Below, piece by piece: positions 47,219 through 56,653 of a stretch of 64,000 nucleotides of DNA. The stretch's first letter is position 1; every line of letters starts with the position of its first letter. A program made the position numbers and the translations under genes. Source of the stretch: Pseudomonas sp. GM21 (GTDB lineage Bacteria > Pseudomonadota > Gammaproteobacteria > Pseudomonadales > Pseudomonadaceae); assembly GCF_000282215.1 (NCBI RefSeq), contig NZ_AKJS01000070.1:1-64000 (forward strand), written 5' to 3'. The notes under the pieces were generated by a model. The model saw only the letters and a list, made by a program, of their open reading frames with translations. It was not told the DNA's origin and searched no databases.

Positions 47219-48400
47219 ATGCAAAATTCAATCGGCGCACCAAAGCAGAGGCTCAGCCTCAGCGATCCTAAAGTGCGTGCGTGGGTATTTCAGATCATCA
47301 CCATTGTGGCGGTGGTCTCGATGGGCTGGTATCTGTTCGACAACACACAGACCAACCTTCAACACCGGGGCATTACCTCCGGTTTCGACTTTCTGGAGCG
47401 CAGTGCCGGTTTCGGCATCGCTCAAACCCTGATCGACTACACCGAATCGGACAGCTATGCCCGGGTGTTTGTCATCGGCCTGCTCAATACGTTGCTGGTG
47501 ACCTTCATCGGCGTAATCCTGGCGACGATCCTCGGGTTTATCGTCGGGGTGTCACGACTGTCCAAGAACTGGATCATCGCCAAGCTGGCAACTGTTTATG
47601 TGGAAGTCTTCCGCAATATTCCGCCACTGCTGCAAATCCTGTTCTGGTACTTCGCGGTATTCCTGACCATGCCGGGGCCGCGCAACAGCCATAACTTCGG
47701 CGACACCTTCTTCGTCAGCAGTCGCGGCCTGAACATGCCCGCAGCATTGATCGCGGACGGTTTCTGGCCGTTTGTGGTCAGCATCGTTGTGGCCATTGTC
47801 GCCATCGTGCTGATGAGCCGTTGGGCGACCAAACGCTTCGAAGCGACGGGCGTGCCGTTCCACAAGTTCTGGGTCGGCCTGGCGCTGTTTCTGGTGATTC
47901 CTGCGCTGTGCGCTTTGATCTTCGGCGCGCCTGTGCATTGGGAGATGCCGCAGCTCAAGGGTTTCAACTTCGTCGGTGGCTGGGTGCTGATCCCGGAACT
48001 GCTGGCATTGACCCTGGCCTTGACGGTGTACACCGCGGCATTCATCGCCGAGATCGTGCGCTCGGGCATCAAGTCGGTCAGCCACGGCCAGACCGAAGCG
48101 GCGCACTCGCTCGGCCTGCGCAACGGTCCGACCCTGCGCAAGGTCATCATCCCGCAAGCCCTGCGCGTGATTATTCCACCGCTCACCAGCCAATACCTGA
48201 ACCTGGCGAAGAACTCCTCGCTGGCGGCCGGTATCGGTTATCCGGAAATGGTTTCGTTGTTTGCCGGTACGGTGCTGAACCAGACCGGGCAGGCGATCGA
48301 GGTGATTGCGATCACCATGAGCGTGTACCTGGCGATCAGTATCAGCATTTCCCTGCTGATGAACTGGTACAACAAGCGCATTGCGCTGATCGAGCGGTAA
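47219..48400 (+). CDS. aapQ: Amino acid ABC transporter permease AapQ
   Basis: The 393-residue inner-membrane permease has about eight transmembrane segments. The long insert between the first helices is normal for AapQ. The BPD_transp_1 domain ends with the EAA loop EAAHSLGLRNGPTLRKVIIPQALR, which docks on the ATPase, and with SSLAAGIGYPEMVSL. It pairs with AapM to form the channel. The start ATG follows aapJ by 65 bp. Confidence 0.94.
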   Translation: MQNSIGAPKQRLSLSDPKVRAWVFQIITIVAVVSMGWYLFDNTQTNLQHRGITSGFDFLERSAGFGIAQTLIDYTESDSYARVFVIGLLNTLLVTFIGVILATILGFIVGVSRLSKNWIIAKLATVYVEVFRNIPPLLQILFWYFAVFLTMPGPRNSHNFGDTFFVSSRGLNMPAALIADGFWPFVVSIVVAIVAIVLMSRWATKRFEATGVPFHKFWVGLALFLVIPALCALIFGAPVHWEMPQLKGFNFVGGWVLIPELLALTLALTVYTAAFIAEIVRSGIKSVSHGQTEAAHSLGLRNGPTLRKVIIPQALRVIIPPLTSQYLNLAKNSSLAAGIGYPEMVSLFAGTVLNQTGQAIEVIAITMSVYLAISISISLLMNWYNKRIALIER

Positions 48401-48410
48401 GGAAAAGCGC

Positions 48411-49508
48411 ATGAGCACTCATACTTTCAAACCTGACATGCCGCCACCGAACCGCAGTATCGGTGTCGTGGCGTGGATGCGCGCCAACATGTTCTCCAGC
48501 TGGATCAACACCCTGCTGACCCTGTTTGCGTTCTACCTGATTTACCTGGTTATCCCGCCGATCCTGCACTGGGCAATCCTTGATGCCAACTGGGTTGGCA
48601 CCAGCCAGGCTGACTGCACCAAGGAGGGCGCCTGCTGGGTGTTCATCCAGCAGCGTTTTGGTCAGTTCATGTACGGCTACTACCCGCCGGAACTACGCTG
48701 GCGCGTGGACCTGACCGTGTGGCTGGCAGTCATTGGCGTGGCGCCCCTGTTCATCTCGCGTTTTCACCATAAAGCGGTGTATGGCCTGAGCTTCCTGGTG
48801 CTGTACCCGATCATTTCGTGGTGCCTGCTGCACGGTGGCGTATTGGGCTTGAGCACCGTGGCGACCAGCCAATGGGGCGGCCTGATGCTGACCCTGGTGA
48901 TCGCGACGGTCGGTATCGCTGGCGCTCTGCCGCTGGGTATTGTCTTGGCATTGGGCCGTCGTTCGAACATGCCGGCTATTCGTGTGGTCTGCGTGACCTT
49001 TATCGAATTCTGGCGCGGCGTGCCGTTGATCACGGTGCTGTTCATGTCTTCGGTGATGTTGCCGTTGTTCCTGCCCGAAGGCATGAACTTCGACAAATTG
49101 TTGCGGGCGCTGATCGGCGTGATCCTGTTCCAGTCGGCCTACGTGGCCGAAGTGGTGCGCGGTGGTCTGCAAGCGATTCCGAAAGGTCAATACGAAGCCG
49201 CAGCCGCGATGGGCCTCGGTTACTGGCGCAGCATGGGCCTGGTGATTCTGCCGCAAGCCCTGAAGCTGGTGATCCCAGGCATCGTCAACACCTTCATTGC
49301 GCTGTTCAAGGACACAAGCCTGGTGATCATCATCGGCCTGTTCGACCTGCTCAACAGCGTCAAACAAGCCGCCGCCGACCCGAAATGGTTGGGCATGGCC
49401 ACTGAAGGCTACGTGTTCGCGGCCCTGGTGTTCTGGATTTTCTGTTTTGGTATGTCCCGCTATTCCATGCATTTGGAACGCAAGCTGGATACTGGCCACA
49501 AGCGTTAG
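48411..49508 (+). CDS. aapM: Amino acid ABC transporter permease AapM
   Basis: The 365-residue inner-membrane permease is the partner of AapQ. An N-terminal pair of helices and a periplasmic loop with two Cys ([12 protein letters not shown]) precede the BPD_transp_1 domain. The EAA loop is [25 protein letters not shown] and the final motif [15 protein letters not shown] is typical of polar amino acid permeases. It starts 10 bp after the aapQ stop, so the genes are translationally close. Confidence 0.94.
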   Translation: MSTHTFKPDMPPPNRSIGVVAWMRANMFSSWINTLLTLFAFYLIYLVIPPILHWAILDANWVGTSQADCTKEGACWVFIQQRFGQFMYGYYPPELRWRVDLTVWLAVIGVAPLFISRFHHKAVYGLSFLVLYPIISWCLLHGGVLGLSTVATSQWGGLMLTLVIATVGIAGALPLGIVLALGRRSNMPAIRVVCVTFIEFWRGVPLITVLFMSSVMLPLFLPEGMNFDKLLRALIGVILFQSAYVAEVVRGGLQAIPKGQYEAAAAMGLGYWRSMGLVILPQALKLVIPGIVNTFIALFKDTSLVIIIGLFDLLNSVKQAAADPKWLGMATEGYVFAALVFWIFCFGMSRYSMHLERKLDTGHKR

Positions 49509-49518
49509 GAGTTTTGTG

Positions 49519-50283
49519 ATGAGTGAAGCAATCAAAAAGCCTGTGAGCCCTGAAGGCATTATTCAGATGCAGGGCGTCAACAAGTGGTACGGCCAGTTCC
49601 ACGTCTTGAAAGACATCAACCTGAACGTCAAGCAGGGCGAGCGTATCGTGTTGTGCGGCCCGTCGGGTTCCGGCAAGTCCACCACCATCCGTTGCCTCAA
49701 CCGGCTGGAAGAACACCAGCAGGGGCGCATCGTGGTCGACGGCGTGGAGCTGACCAACGACCTCAAGCAGATCGAATCGGTCCGCCGTGAAGTCGGCATG
49801 GTGTTCCAGCACTTCAACCTGTTCCCGCACCTGACCATCCTGCAGAACTGCACACTGGCGCCGATGTGGGTACGCAAAATGCCCAAGCGTCAGGCTGAGG
49901 AAATCGCCATGCACTACCTGGAGCGCGTACGCATTCCGGAGCAGGCGCATAAATTCCCGGGGCAACTGTCCGGTGGTCAGCAGCAGCGTGTGGCGATTGC
50001 CCGCGCGCTGTGCATGAAGCCGAAAATCATGCTGTTCGACGAACCGACTTCGGCGCTCGACCCCGAGATGGTGAAAGAGGTGCTGGACACCATGATCGGC
50101 TTGGCGGAAGACGGCATGACCATGCTCTGCGTGACGCACGAAATGGGCTTTGCCCGCACCGTGGCCAACCGTGTGATCTTCATGGACAAGGGTGAAATCG
50201 TCGAACAAGCGGCGCCGAACGACTTCTTCGATAACCCGCAGAACGAGCGGACCAAGATGTTCCTGAGCCAGATTCTGCATTGA
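49519..50283 (+). CDS. aapP: Amino acid ABC transporter ATPase AapP
   Basis: The 254-residue cytoplasmic ATPase has the Walker [11 protein letters not shown]-loop [10 protein letters not shown], signature LSGGQQQR, Walker [13 protein letters not shown] and switch His in THEM. It closes the aapJQMP operon and is followed by a terminator. I chose the ATG at 49519 ([13 protein letters not shown]), 10 bp beyond the aapM stop. Confidence 0.95.
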   Translation: MSEAIKKPVSPEGIIQMQGVNKWYGQFHVLKDINLNVKQGERIVLCGPSGSGKSTTIRCLNRLEEHQQGRIVVDGVELTNDLKQIESVRREVGMVFQHFNLFPHLTILQNCTLAPMWVRKMPKRQAEEIAMHYLERVRIPEQAHKFPGQLSGGQQQRVAIARALCMKPKIMLFDEPTSALDPEMVKEVLDTMIGLAEDGMTMLCVTHEMGFARTVANRVIFMDKGEIVEQAAPNDFFDNPQNERTKMFLSQILH

Positions 50284-50300
50284 TCGAAGCTTGGCGGTGA

Positions 50301-50334
50301 AATAAACCCGGACAATGTTCCGGGTTTATTTTTG
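50301..50334. terminator. Bidirectional terminator between aapP and mqsA
   Basis: The stem AATAAACCCGGA/TCCGGGTTTATT is followed by TTTT on the plus strand and preceded by an A-rich arm on the minus strand. It ends the aap operon, and can act on mqsRA from the other side. Confidence 0.8.
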
Positions 50335-50348
50335 GCTGAGATTTGAGG

Positions 50349-50837
50349 TCAGGACGCTAGTACAGTTTCCTGCTCCGGGAAGCGTGCCGCCAGCAATCTC
50401 TTCAAGTCGGAACCTTCGTTCATGGCTTGTATTTCAGCCAGCAGGTGAGGATGCCGATCCAGCAGGCACATCAGCGTAAACAACGCTTGAGGAGGTGGAA
50501 TTTCGCCGCGCTCGTAGCGGGAAAAAGCGTTGTGACCCGCGCCCGACAGCAATTTAACAGCGTCTTTTTGTGTGAGATGCAGTTTACGGCGGATACGTTT
50601 CATCTCCGCAGCCATCACTTGGAAGTAGTTTTCAAGCAATTGATCGCTGGCGTCGGAGTAGCGCTCGGCGCTGTCGGTGTCGTGATCAAATTCGATTTCT
50701 CCGCAGACCTGGCATTCCCATCCGACGATGTCGTGCACCAGCCGAGCTACCTGTTTGTAGTCGACAGTGAGCGTGCGTCCTTCAAAGTGATGCATACCGT
50801 TGTGAGTGCCACAACTGACGCATTGTTGAGTTTTCAT
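50349..50837 (-). CDS. mqsA: MqsA-family antitoxin
   Basis: The 162-residue protein starts at the ATG at 50837. The N-terminal zinc domain has two CxxC pairs: CVSC (Cys6, Cys9) and CQVC (near residue 43). The C-terminal half is a Xre-type helix-turn-helix (KLHLTQKDAVKLLSGAGHNAFSRYERGEIPPPQALFTLMCLLD). The MqsA dimer binds the operator palindrome and neutralises MqsR. Gene order is toxin first, antitoxin second, as in E. coli mqsRA, with a 4-bp ATGA overlap. It is longer at the C-terminus than the E. coli protein by about 30 residues (EIQAMNEGSDLKRLLAARF). Confidence 0.92.
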   Translation of the reverse strand: MKTQQCVSCGTHNGMHHFEGRTLTVDYKQVARLVHDIVGWECQVCGEIEFDHDTDSAERYSDASDQLLENYFQVMAAEMKRIRRKLHLTQKDAVKLLSGAGHNAFSRYERGEIPPPQALFTLMCLLDRHPHLLAEIQAMNEGSDLKRLLAARFPEQETVLAS

Positions 50838-51145
50838 TGATTCTTCTCCTTGAAGGAGATCACCGGATGCCCACCGCCGGGGCGGTAAGTCACTTTGATG
50901 TAAATCTCCCGATGCTGGAATGTTGTGTGGTACACGTCCTGCCAAACCCGATGATCGCCATAGGTAGTCATCGACTTGTGCAGCATCCGGTACTCCAGCA
51001 GGTAAATAATTTGAAGCATCTGACGGATGCTCAAGGACATTTTTCGGCCGCCTTCCCGAGCGGTCATTGTGAATGCTTTGCTTCCCATCCTGCGGACTTC
51101 TGCCTTGACCACCGCCAAGTCGTAATGGGGTGTGTTCTTTTCCAT
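50834..51145 (-). CDS. mqsR: MqsR toxin (mRNA interferase)
   Basis: The 103-residue protein has the RelE-like fold of MqsR, which cleaves mRNA mainly at GCU in E. coli. Its sequence starts MEKNTPHYDLAVVKAEVRRMG and includes ALSIRQMLQIIYLLEYRMLHKSMTTYGDHRVWQDVYHT, the family signature; Lys and Tyr residues of the active site are in HKSMTTY. It is the first gene of the pair and the operator is 25 bp upstream. The intact frame suggests a functional toxin. Confidence 0.92.
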   Translation of the reverse strand: MEKNTPHYDLAVVKAEVRRMGSKAFTMTAREGGRKMSLSIRQMLQIIYLLEYRMLHKSMTTYGDHRVWQDVYHTTFQHREIYIKVTYRPGGGHPVISFKEKNQ

Positions 51146-51169
51146 AAGAAGCCAAAAACCCTATCCCTT

Positions 51170-51192
51170 AAATTACCCTTAAAGGGTAATTT
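51170..51192. promoter_or_regulatory. MqsA operator palindrome
   Basis: AAATTACCCTT and AAGGGTAATTT are exact complements separated by one A. It lies 25 bp upstream of the mqsR start. It is the same kind of site as the AACCT-N3-AGGTT operator bound by MqsA in E. coli, but with TACCCTT arms. Confidence 0.75.
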
Positions 51193-51279
51193 TGACCAAT
51201 CGAAAATCCCGCTCCTTTTCCTGCCCTTAGACGGTAGGTGGTTGCCGTCCTACATGAAGCTGACTAACATGTCAGAAAA

Positions 51280-51300
51280 TTCATCCTATGATTGGATGAA
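51280..51300. promoter_or_regulatory. Palindrome upstream of the GntR gene
   Basis: TTCATCC (51280-51286) and GGATGAA (51294-51300) are exact complements with a 7-bp spacer TATGATT. It ends 12 bp before the regulator's start codon. Autoregulation by the FadR-type protein is a natural inference. Confidence 0.6.
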
Positions 51301-51312
51301 AGGGCGAATCCT

Positions 51313-51972
51313 ATGTCAGACATTTCTCCATTGACCAAGCGATCCTTGGTCGACCAGGCGCTTGACCAACTGCGCCGGCGCATTAACGACGGCGTCTGGG
51401 TCGTCGGCCAGCGCTTGCCTACCGAGCCGGAACTGGCGACCGAGTTGGGCATCAGCCGCAACACCGTGCGCGAAGCCATGCGGGTGTTGGCATTTTCCGG
51501 GTTGATCGACATCCGTCAGGGCGACGGCAGCTACCTGCGAGCCGTGATTGATCCGCTGGACACCCTGAAAGCGTTGTCCCGGTGTTCCCACGAGCAGGCC
51601 CGTGAGACACGGCACATCCTTGAAGTCGAAGCCATCGGACTTGCGGCGTTGCGCCGAACCGAGGAAGACCTGGTGGCCTTGCGCGAAGCGCTCGGGGTCA
51701 GCGGCAGCCACTATCACGGCGATCTCGACAGTTACATCGCCTGCGACCTGGTGTTCCACCGTCGTCTGGTGGATGCCGCGCACAACCCGACGCTCAGCGA
51801 GCTGTATCGCTATTTCTCCAGCGTCGTCGGCGCGCAATTGCGCCAGACCTTGAATATCACCCCGCGACGCCAGGAAGTATTCGACCTGCACATCGAACTG
51901 CTGGATGCCGTCGAGCAACGGGACCCGGAACGGGCCAAAGCCCTGTCGAGGCAATTGATCAATGAACCTTGA
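51313..51972 (+). CDS. FadR-type GntR-family regulator
   Basis: The 219-residue protein has the winged helix domain at residues 8-75 (SLVDQALDQLRRRINDGVWVVGQRLPTEPELATELGISRNTVREAMRVLAFSG). The FCD ligand domain follows at residues 90-215, with the metal-binding pattern CDLVFHRRLVDAAHNP and FDLHIELLDAV. The start is the ATG at 51313. It overlaps or abuts the CynX-type transporter gene and the two are probably co-transcribed, so the ligand may be the transported substrate. The substrate is unknown. Confidence 0.9.
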   Translation: MSDISPLTKRSLVDQALDQLRRRINDGVWVVGQRLPTEPELATELGISRNTVREAMRVLAFSGLIDIRQGDGSYLRAVIDPLDTLKALSRCSHEQARETRHILEVEAIGLAALRRTEEDLVALREALGVSGSHYHGDLDSYIACDLVFHRRLVDAAHNPTLSELYRYFSSVVGAQLRQTLNITPRRQEVFDLHIELLDAVEQRDPERAKALSRQLINEP

Positions 51973-51985
51973 AACCGAGAAGTCC

Positions 51986-53272
51986 ATGCCCAGTAGCGAT
52001 CGCGACCTCATTCACCCCAAGCGCACGGCGGAACTCGAAGAGCTGCTGATCGATGCCGAGGCCGATGACGAACAGGTCCAGCAGAGCCACCCGATCCTGC
52101 GTCGGCCATGGCTGTTGTTACTGGGGCTGATCCTCGTGGCGTTGAACCTGCGCCCGGCACTGTCGAGCATGGCGCCGATGCTCAGCGAGATCTCGAAGAC
52201 CCTCGGTCTGTCGGCTGCGCAAGCCGGTTTGCTGACGACATTGCCGGTCTTGTGCCTTGGCTTGTTCGCGCCATTGGCGCCGGTGCTGGCGCGCCGTTTT
52301 GGCGCAGAGCGGGTGGTGTTGGGGATTCTGCTGACGCTGGCGGGCGGAATCATTTTGCGCAGCTCGTTTGGCGAGGTCGGCTTGTTTGCCGGTAGCGTGC
52401 TGGCGGGTGCGAGCATCGGTGTGATCGGTGTGTTGTTGCCGGGCATCGTCAAGCGCGACTTCCCGAAGCAGGCCGGCACCATGACTGGTGTCTACACCAT
52501 GGCGTTGTGTTTGGGGGCCGCGATGGCAGCCGGCGCAACCGTGCCGTTGAGTGAACATTTCGACAAGAGCTGGGCTATGGGCCTGGGCTTCTGGGTACTG
52601 CCGGCGCTGGTCGCGGCGATCTTCTGGTTGCCGCAAGTGGGTGGACAGAAGCACGGCACACACAACGTCGCTTACCGCGTTCGCGGACTGCTGCGCGATC
52701 CGCTGGCCTGGCAAGTGACCTTGTACATGGGCCTGCAATCGTCCCTGGCCTACATCGTATTTGGCTGGTTGCCGTCGATCCTGATTGGTCGCGGTCTGAC
52801 ACCGACTCAGGCTGGTCTGGTGTTGTCCGGTTCGGTGATCGTCCAGTTGGCCAGTTCGCTCGTGGCGCCTTGGCTGGCGACACGCGGCAAGGATCAGCGG
52901 TTGGCCATTGTCGTGGTCATGGTGTTGACCCTCGGCGGTCTGTTCGGCTGTCTTTATGCGCCGATTGAAGGCCTGTGGGGCTGGGCGATTCTGCTGGGTC
53001 TGGGGCAGGGCGCTACGTTCAGTCTGGCGTTGACCCTGATCGTGCTGCGTTCGCGCGATTCTCATGTCGCGGCCAACCTGTCGAGCATGGCCCAGGGTTT
53101 CGGCTACACCCTGGCATCGATGGGGCCGTTCGCGGTCGGTATCGTGCATGACTGGACTGGCGGCTGGACGGCGGTGGGCTGGATCTTCGGCGTGATCGGC
53201 CTCAGTGCGATCATCGCCGGCCTCGGCGCCGGGCGTTCGCTGTACGTTCAGGTCGAAAGCGAAAAGGTCTGA
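51986..53272 (+). CDS. CynX/NimT-family MFS transporter
   Basis: The 428-residue inner-membrane protein has a charged cytoplasmic N-terminus of about 45 residues (KRTAELEELLIDAEADDEQVQQ) and then 12 transmembrane segments. LVALNLRPALSSMAPMLSEI is the opening signature of the cyanate permease (CynX) group, which also includes 2-nitroimidazole transporters. Segment QGATFSLALTLIVLRSRD is conserved in the family. It lies right after the GntR gene. I chose the ATG at 51986 because GAGAAG precedes it; an alternative at 51962 would overlap the regulator by 11 bp. Confidence 0.88.
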   Translation: MPSSDRDLIHPKRTAELEELLIDAEADDEQVQQSHPILRRPWLLLLGLILVALNLRPALSSMAPMLSEISKTLGLSAAQAGLLTTLPVLCLGLFAPLAPVLARRFGAERVVLGILLTLAGGIILRSSFGEVGLFAGSVLAGASIGVIGVLLPGIVKRDFPKQAGTMTGVYTMALCLGAAMAAGATVPLSEHFDKSWAMGLGFWVLPALVAAIFWLPQVGGQKHGTHNVAYRVRGLLRDPLAWQVTLYMGLQSSLAYIVFGWLPSILIGRGLTPTQAGLVLSGSVIVQLASSLVAPWLATRGKDQRLAIVVVMVLTLGGLFGCLYAPIEGLWGWAILLGLGQGATFSLALTLIVLRSRDSHVAANLSSMAQGFGYTLASMGPFAVGIVHDWTGGWTAVGWIFGVIGLSAIIAGLGAGRSLYVQVESEKV

Positions 53273-53387
53273 TGCCTCCCGCACTGTCGGTATTCGGCCC
53301 ACGAATGCCGATAGTGTTTCGCACCGTGGCAGACTATCGTGCAGACCATCTTACGAAGTCATTTTTGCAAGCACAGGGAGTCTGCCC

Positions 53388-53858
53388 ATGAGTGATGCCC
53401 ACAGCGAATTGATCACCCGGTTTTACCAGGCTTTCCAGCGCCTGGATGCCGAGGCCATGAGCGCCTGCTACACCGACGATGTGGTGTTCAGTGATCCAGC
53501 GTTCGGCGAACTGCGCGGCCGCGATGCCGGCGACATGTGGCGCATGCTCACGACCCGGGCCAAGGATTTTTCACTGACTTTCGACAACGTGCGATCTGAC
53601 GAGCGCGCCGGCGGCGCTCACTGGGTTGCCACCTATCTGTTCAGCCAGACCGGCAACACCGTGGTCAACGACATTCAGGCACGTTTCGTGTTTCGCGATG
53701 GCAAGATTTGCGAACATCACGACAGCTTTGATCTGTGGACCTGGTCCCGTCAGGCACTGGGTCTTAAAGGGTTGGTTCTGGGATGGACGCCCCTGGTCAG
53801 AAACGCCGTTCGCGCTCAGGCTCTGAAGGGGCTGAAGGCATTCCAGGCCAGTCGCTGA
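53388..53858 (+). CDS. SnoaL/NTF2-like domain protein
   Basis: The 156-residue protein has the cone-shaped NTF2 fold: residues 3-115 carry LITRFYQAFQRLDAEAMSACYTDDVVFSDPAFGELRGRDA and ARFVFRDGKICEHHDSFDLW, with a short C-terminal helix. Such proteins can be enzymes (SnoaL-type cyclases, isomerases) or binding domains, so no function is assigned. I chose the ATG at 53388 (GGGAG lies 9 bases upstream). Confidence 0.85.
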   Translation: MSDAHSELITRFYQAFQRLDAEAMSACYTDDVVFSDPAFGELRGRDAGDMWRMLTTRAKDFSLTFDNVRSDERAGGAHWVATYLFSQTGNTVVNDIQARFVFRDGKICEHHDSFDLWTWSRQALGLKGLVLGWTPLVRNAVRAQALKGLKAFQASR

Positions 53859-53897
53859 TAAGATCGCGGCTTGTTTCCTACAAGCCTTGATCGTCAC

Positions 53898-54218
53898 GTG
53901 AGCACCCTGAACGAATCTTCCGACATTGCCGCCGAAGCGACGCTGCCCGCCAGCAAACCCTGGTTCGTCTACCTCGTGCGCGCGGCCAATGGCTCGCTCT
54001 ACTGCGGGATCAGCGACGATCCCGTGCGTCGCTTCGCTACTCACAAGAGCGGCAAGGGGGCGCGGTTTTTCCTTTCCAGCCCCGCCGTGGCGCTCGTCTA
54101 CACGGAAATCTGCCGCGACAAAAGTGAAGCGCTGCGTCAGGAGCGACTGATCAAAAAACTCAAAAAAAGCGCCAAGGAATGTCTGGTCGCGAGTGCCGCT
54201 GTGGGCTTATCAACCTGA
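53898..54218 (+). CDS. GIY-YIG endonuclease-domain protein
   Basis: The protein of about 106 residues has an N-terminal polar lead of 20 residues and a single GIY-YIG module: [36 protein letters not shown], followed by the conserved Glu-containing [13 protein letters not shown]. It belongs to the YhbQ family, which may act in DNA repair. The start is probably the GTG at 53898; a TTG lies 27 bp upstream. It follows the SnoaL-like gene in the same direction. Confidence 0.85.
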   Translation: MSTLNESSDIAAEATLPASKPWFVYLVRAANGSLYCGISDDPVRRFATHKSGKGARFFLSSPAVALVYTEICRDKSEALRQERLIKKLKKSAKECLVASAAVGLST

Positions 54219-54306
54219 CTGATAAGCGTCCATCAGGTAGATCTGTAGGCCGCTTGCTGATTGCGCGTTAAGCTGCGGATTCCTAATCCGTGCGGCGGAG
54301 CCGAGC

Positions 54307-55242
54307 ATGTCCGAGTTGATTCTTCATCATTACCCGACGTCCCCTTTTGCTGAAAAGGCTCGCCTGCTGTTGGGTTTCAAAGGGCTGTCCTGGCGCTCGG
54401 TGAAAATCTCGCCGGTGATGCCCAAACCCGATCTGACCGCCTTGACCGGTGGCTACCGCAAGACGCCGGTGTTGCAGATTGGCGCGGATATTTACTGTGA
54501 CACGTCACTGATCGCCCGTCGCCTTGAGCAGGAAAAAGCCCTGCCCGCGTTCTTCCCGGAAGGTCAGGAAATGATTGCTGCGACTTTCGCGGCCTGGGCT
54601 GATTCGGTCGTGTTCCAGCATGCGGTCAGTCTGGTATTTCAGCCGGAATCGATCGCGGTGCGTTTCGGCCATTTGCCACCGGAAGCGATCAAGGCGTTCC
54701 TCGTCGACCGCGCTGGCCTGTTCAGCGGTGGCAGCGCTACCAAGTTGTCCACCGAGCAGGCGAAGCATCAATGGCCGACGATCATGGCGCGTCTGGAGCA
54801 GCAACTTCAGCGTGAGCAGGGTGACTTTTTGTTCGGCGAACCATCGATTGCCGACTTTGCCCTGGCTCATCCAATGTGGTTCCTGAAAGCAACGCCGGTC
54901 ACTTCACCGCTGGTTGATGCCTATCCGGCTGTTTCGGCCTGGTTTGGGCGGGTGATGGGCTTCGGTCATGGTGCGTCGAGCGAGATGACGTCCGAGGAGG
55001 CGCTGGAGGTGGCGCGTAATGCCACGCCAGCCAGGTTGCCGGACGAACAGTTCGACGAGCCGAATGGTTTTGAGACTGGCCAGCAGGTGGTGATCTCCGC
55101 CACTGATTATGGTGTTGACCCGGTGGCGGGCGAGTTGCTGTTTGCGGGCACCGAAGAACTGATTCTGCGCCGTGAAGACGAGCGCGGCGGTGTGGTGCAT
55201 GTGCACTTTCCACGCTTTGGATTCCGCATCGAAAAACACTGA
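54307..55242 (+). CDS. Glutathione S-transferase-like protein, two-domain
   Basis: The 311-residue protein has an N-terminal thioredoxin-like domain (residues 1-80: LILHHYPTSPFAEKARLLLGFKGLSWRSVKISPVMPKPDLTALTGGYRKTPVLQIG, with the cis-Pro at KTPVLQ). A long C-terminal helical domain follows, and then a tail (residues 245-311) after the GST body. The Ser in YPTSPFAEK is the likely catalytic position. The extended C-terminus suggests a different role from simple detoxification. The substrate is unknown. Confidence 0.85.
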   Translation: MSELILHHYPTSPFAEKARLLLGFKGLSWRSVKISPVMPKPDLTALTGGYRKTPVLQIGADIYCDTSLIARRLEQEKALPAFFPEGQEMIAATFAAWADSVVFQHAVSLVFQPESIAVRFGHLPPEAIKAFLVDRAGLFSGGSATKLSTEQAKHQWPTIMARLEQQLQREQGDFLFGEPSIADFALAHPMWFLKATPVTSPLVDAYPAVSAWFGRVMGFGHGASSEMTSEEALEVARNATPARLPDEQFDEPNGFETGQQVVISATDYGVDPVAGELLFAGTEELILRREDERGGVVHVHFPRFGFRIEKH

Positions 55243-55298
55243 TGCCCATACTCTTGTGGTGAGAGGGCAAGGCTCCCTCACCACAAGGGTTGTATGAA

Positions 55299-55649
55299 TT
55301 ATTTCAGTGCGGCGAGGATGGCGTCCGGGTCATACCCGCGAATCAGCGTGCCGTTCACGTCGATGATCGGAATCCCTCCACCACCCAGCGCGTCATAAGC
55401 CGTGCGCGCCTCGGTGTCTTTCTCGATATCGAATTCCTTGTACGGAATGCCTTTCTGATCGAGAAAGCGCCGGGTCAGTTTGCAGTAACCGCACCAGTCA
55501 GTGGCATAGAGCACGACGTTGGCCTTGGCCTGTGTCTGCTCCGACACCACTAGCGAAGGGTTGAACACCCGCTCGATCTTGCCCCAGTTCTGATAAACCA
55601 CGACCACCAGCAAGATCAGCAGGAATTTTTTGAGGATGCCGTTGAGCAT
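55299..55649 (-). CDS. Membrane-anchored glutaredoxin
   Basis: The 116-residue protein has one N-terminal membrane segment (FLLILLVVVVYQNW) and a glutaredoxin domain with the dithiol active site CGYC near residue 53 (YATDWCGYC). The TxxP-like GIPIID and IRGYDPDAILAAL segments complete the fold. It is probably anchored in the inner membrane. Its start overlaps the last base of the yejK stop region, so the two are co-translated. The pairing of yejK and a glutaredoxin recurs in Pseudomonas. Confidence 0.88.
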   Translation of the reverse strand: MLNGILKKFLLILLVVVVYQNWGKIERVFNPSLVVSEQTQAKANVVLYATDWCGYCKLTRRFLDQKGIPYKEFDIEKDTEARTAYDALGGGGIPIIDVNGTLIRGYDPDAILAALK

Positions 55650-56653
55650 CAGTTGCGTCGCTTGAGCTGATCGGTCAACTGCGTCGGCAGGCCCTTGATG
55701 ATCAGCGTGCCGGCTTCTTCGTCGTACTCGATCTTCGAACCCAGCAGGTGCGCTTCAAAGCTGATGGACAGGCCTTCCGCACGACCGGTGAAGCGACGGA
55801 ATTGATTCAGGGTGCGCTTGTCCGCCGGAATTTCCGGAGACAGGCCGTAATCCTTGTTGCGGATGTGATCGTAGAACGCTTTCGGGCGCTCTTCGTCGAT
55901 CAGCTCCGAGAGTTCTTCCAGGCCCATGGGCTCGCCGAGCTTGGCCTGACTGCTGGCGTAATCCACCAGGGTCTTGGTTTTCTCGCGGGCGGACTCTTCC
56001 GGCAGGTCTTCACTTTCTACGAAGTCGCTGAAAGCCTTGAGCAGGGTGCGGGTTTCGCCAGGGCCGTCGACACCTTCCTGGCAGCCGATGAAGTCGCGGA
56101 AATACTCCGACACCTTCTTGCCGTTTTTGCCTTTGATGAACGAAATGTACTGCTTGGACTGCTTGTTGTTTTGCCACTCGGACACGTTGATTCGCGCCGC
56201 CAGGTGCAACTGGCCCAAATCCAGGTGCCGGGACGGGGTGACATCCAGCTGATCGGTCACTGCAACGCCTTCACTGTGGTGCAGGAGGGCGATCGCCAGG
56301 TAATCGGTCATGCCTTGCTGGTAATGCGCGAATAGCACGTGGCCGCCCACTGAGAGGTTCGACTCTTCCATCAGCTTTTGCAGATGTTCCACCGCTACCC
56401 GGCTGAAGGCCGTGAAGTCCTTGCCGCCCTCGAAGTATTCCTTCAGCCAGCCGCTGAACGGGTGCGCCCCGGATTCGGCATGGAAAAAACCCCAGGCCTT
56501 GCCTTGTTTGGCGTTATAGCTTTCGTTGAGGTCGGCCAGCATGTTCTCGATGGCGCTCGACTCGGCCAGTTCGGAGTCGCGGGCGTGAAGAACTGCGGGC
56601 GTGCCGTCGGGTTTTTTGTCGATCAGGTGGACGATGCAATGACGGATCGGCAT
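55649..56653 (-). CDS. yejK: Nucleoid-associated protein YejK (NdpA)
   Basis: The 334-residue protein belongs to the NdpA family, found in nucleoid fractions. It starts [25 protein letters not shown] and includes [25 protein letters not shown] and [26 protein letters not shown], which are conserved family signatures. Its DNA-binding role is inferred from E. coli. It is the first gene of the unit with the membrane glutaredoxin. Confidence 0.93.
   Translation of the reverse strand: MPIRHCIVHLIDKKPDGTPAVLHARDSELAESSAIENMLADLNESYNAKQGKAWGFFHAESGAHPFSGWLKEYFEGGKDFTAFSRVAVEHLQKLMEESNLSVGGHVLFAHYQQGMTDYLAIALLHHSEGVAVTDQLDVTPSRHLDLGQLHLAARINVSEWQNNKQSKQYISFIKGKNGKKVSEYFRDFIGCQEGVDGPGETRTLLKAFSDFVESEDLPEESAREKTKTLVDYASSQAKLGEPMGLEELSELIDEERPKAFYDHIRNKDYGLSPEIPADKRTLNQFRRFTGRAEGLSISFEAHLLGSKIEYDEEAGTLIIKGLPTQLTDQLKRRN

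Noticed and set aside
52118..53302. Open frame of 394 codons on the minus strand across the MFS gene
   Set aside because: The product has the typical Arg/Gln/His bias of antisense frames of membrane proteins and no recognised domain.
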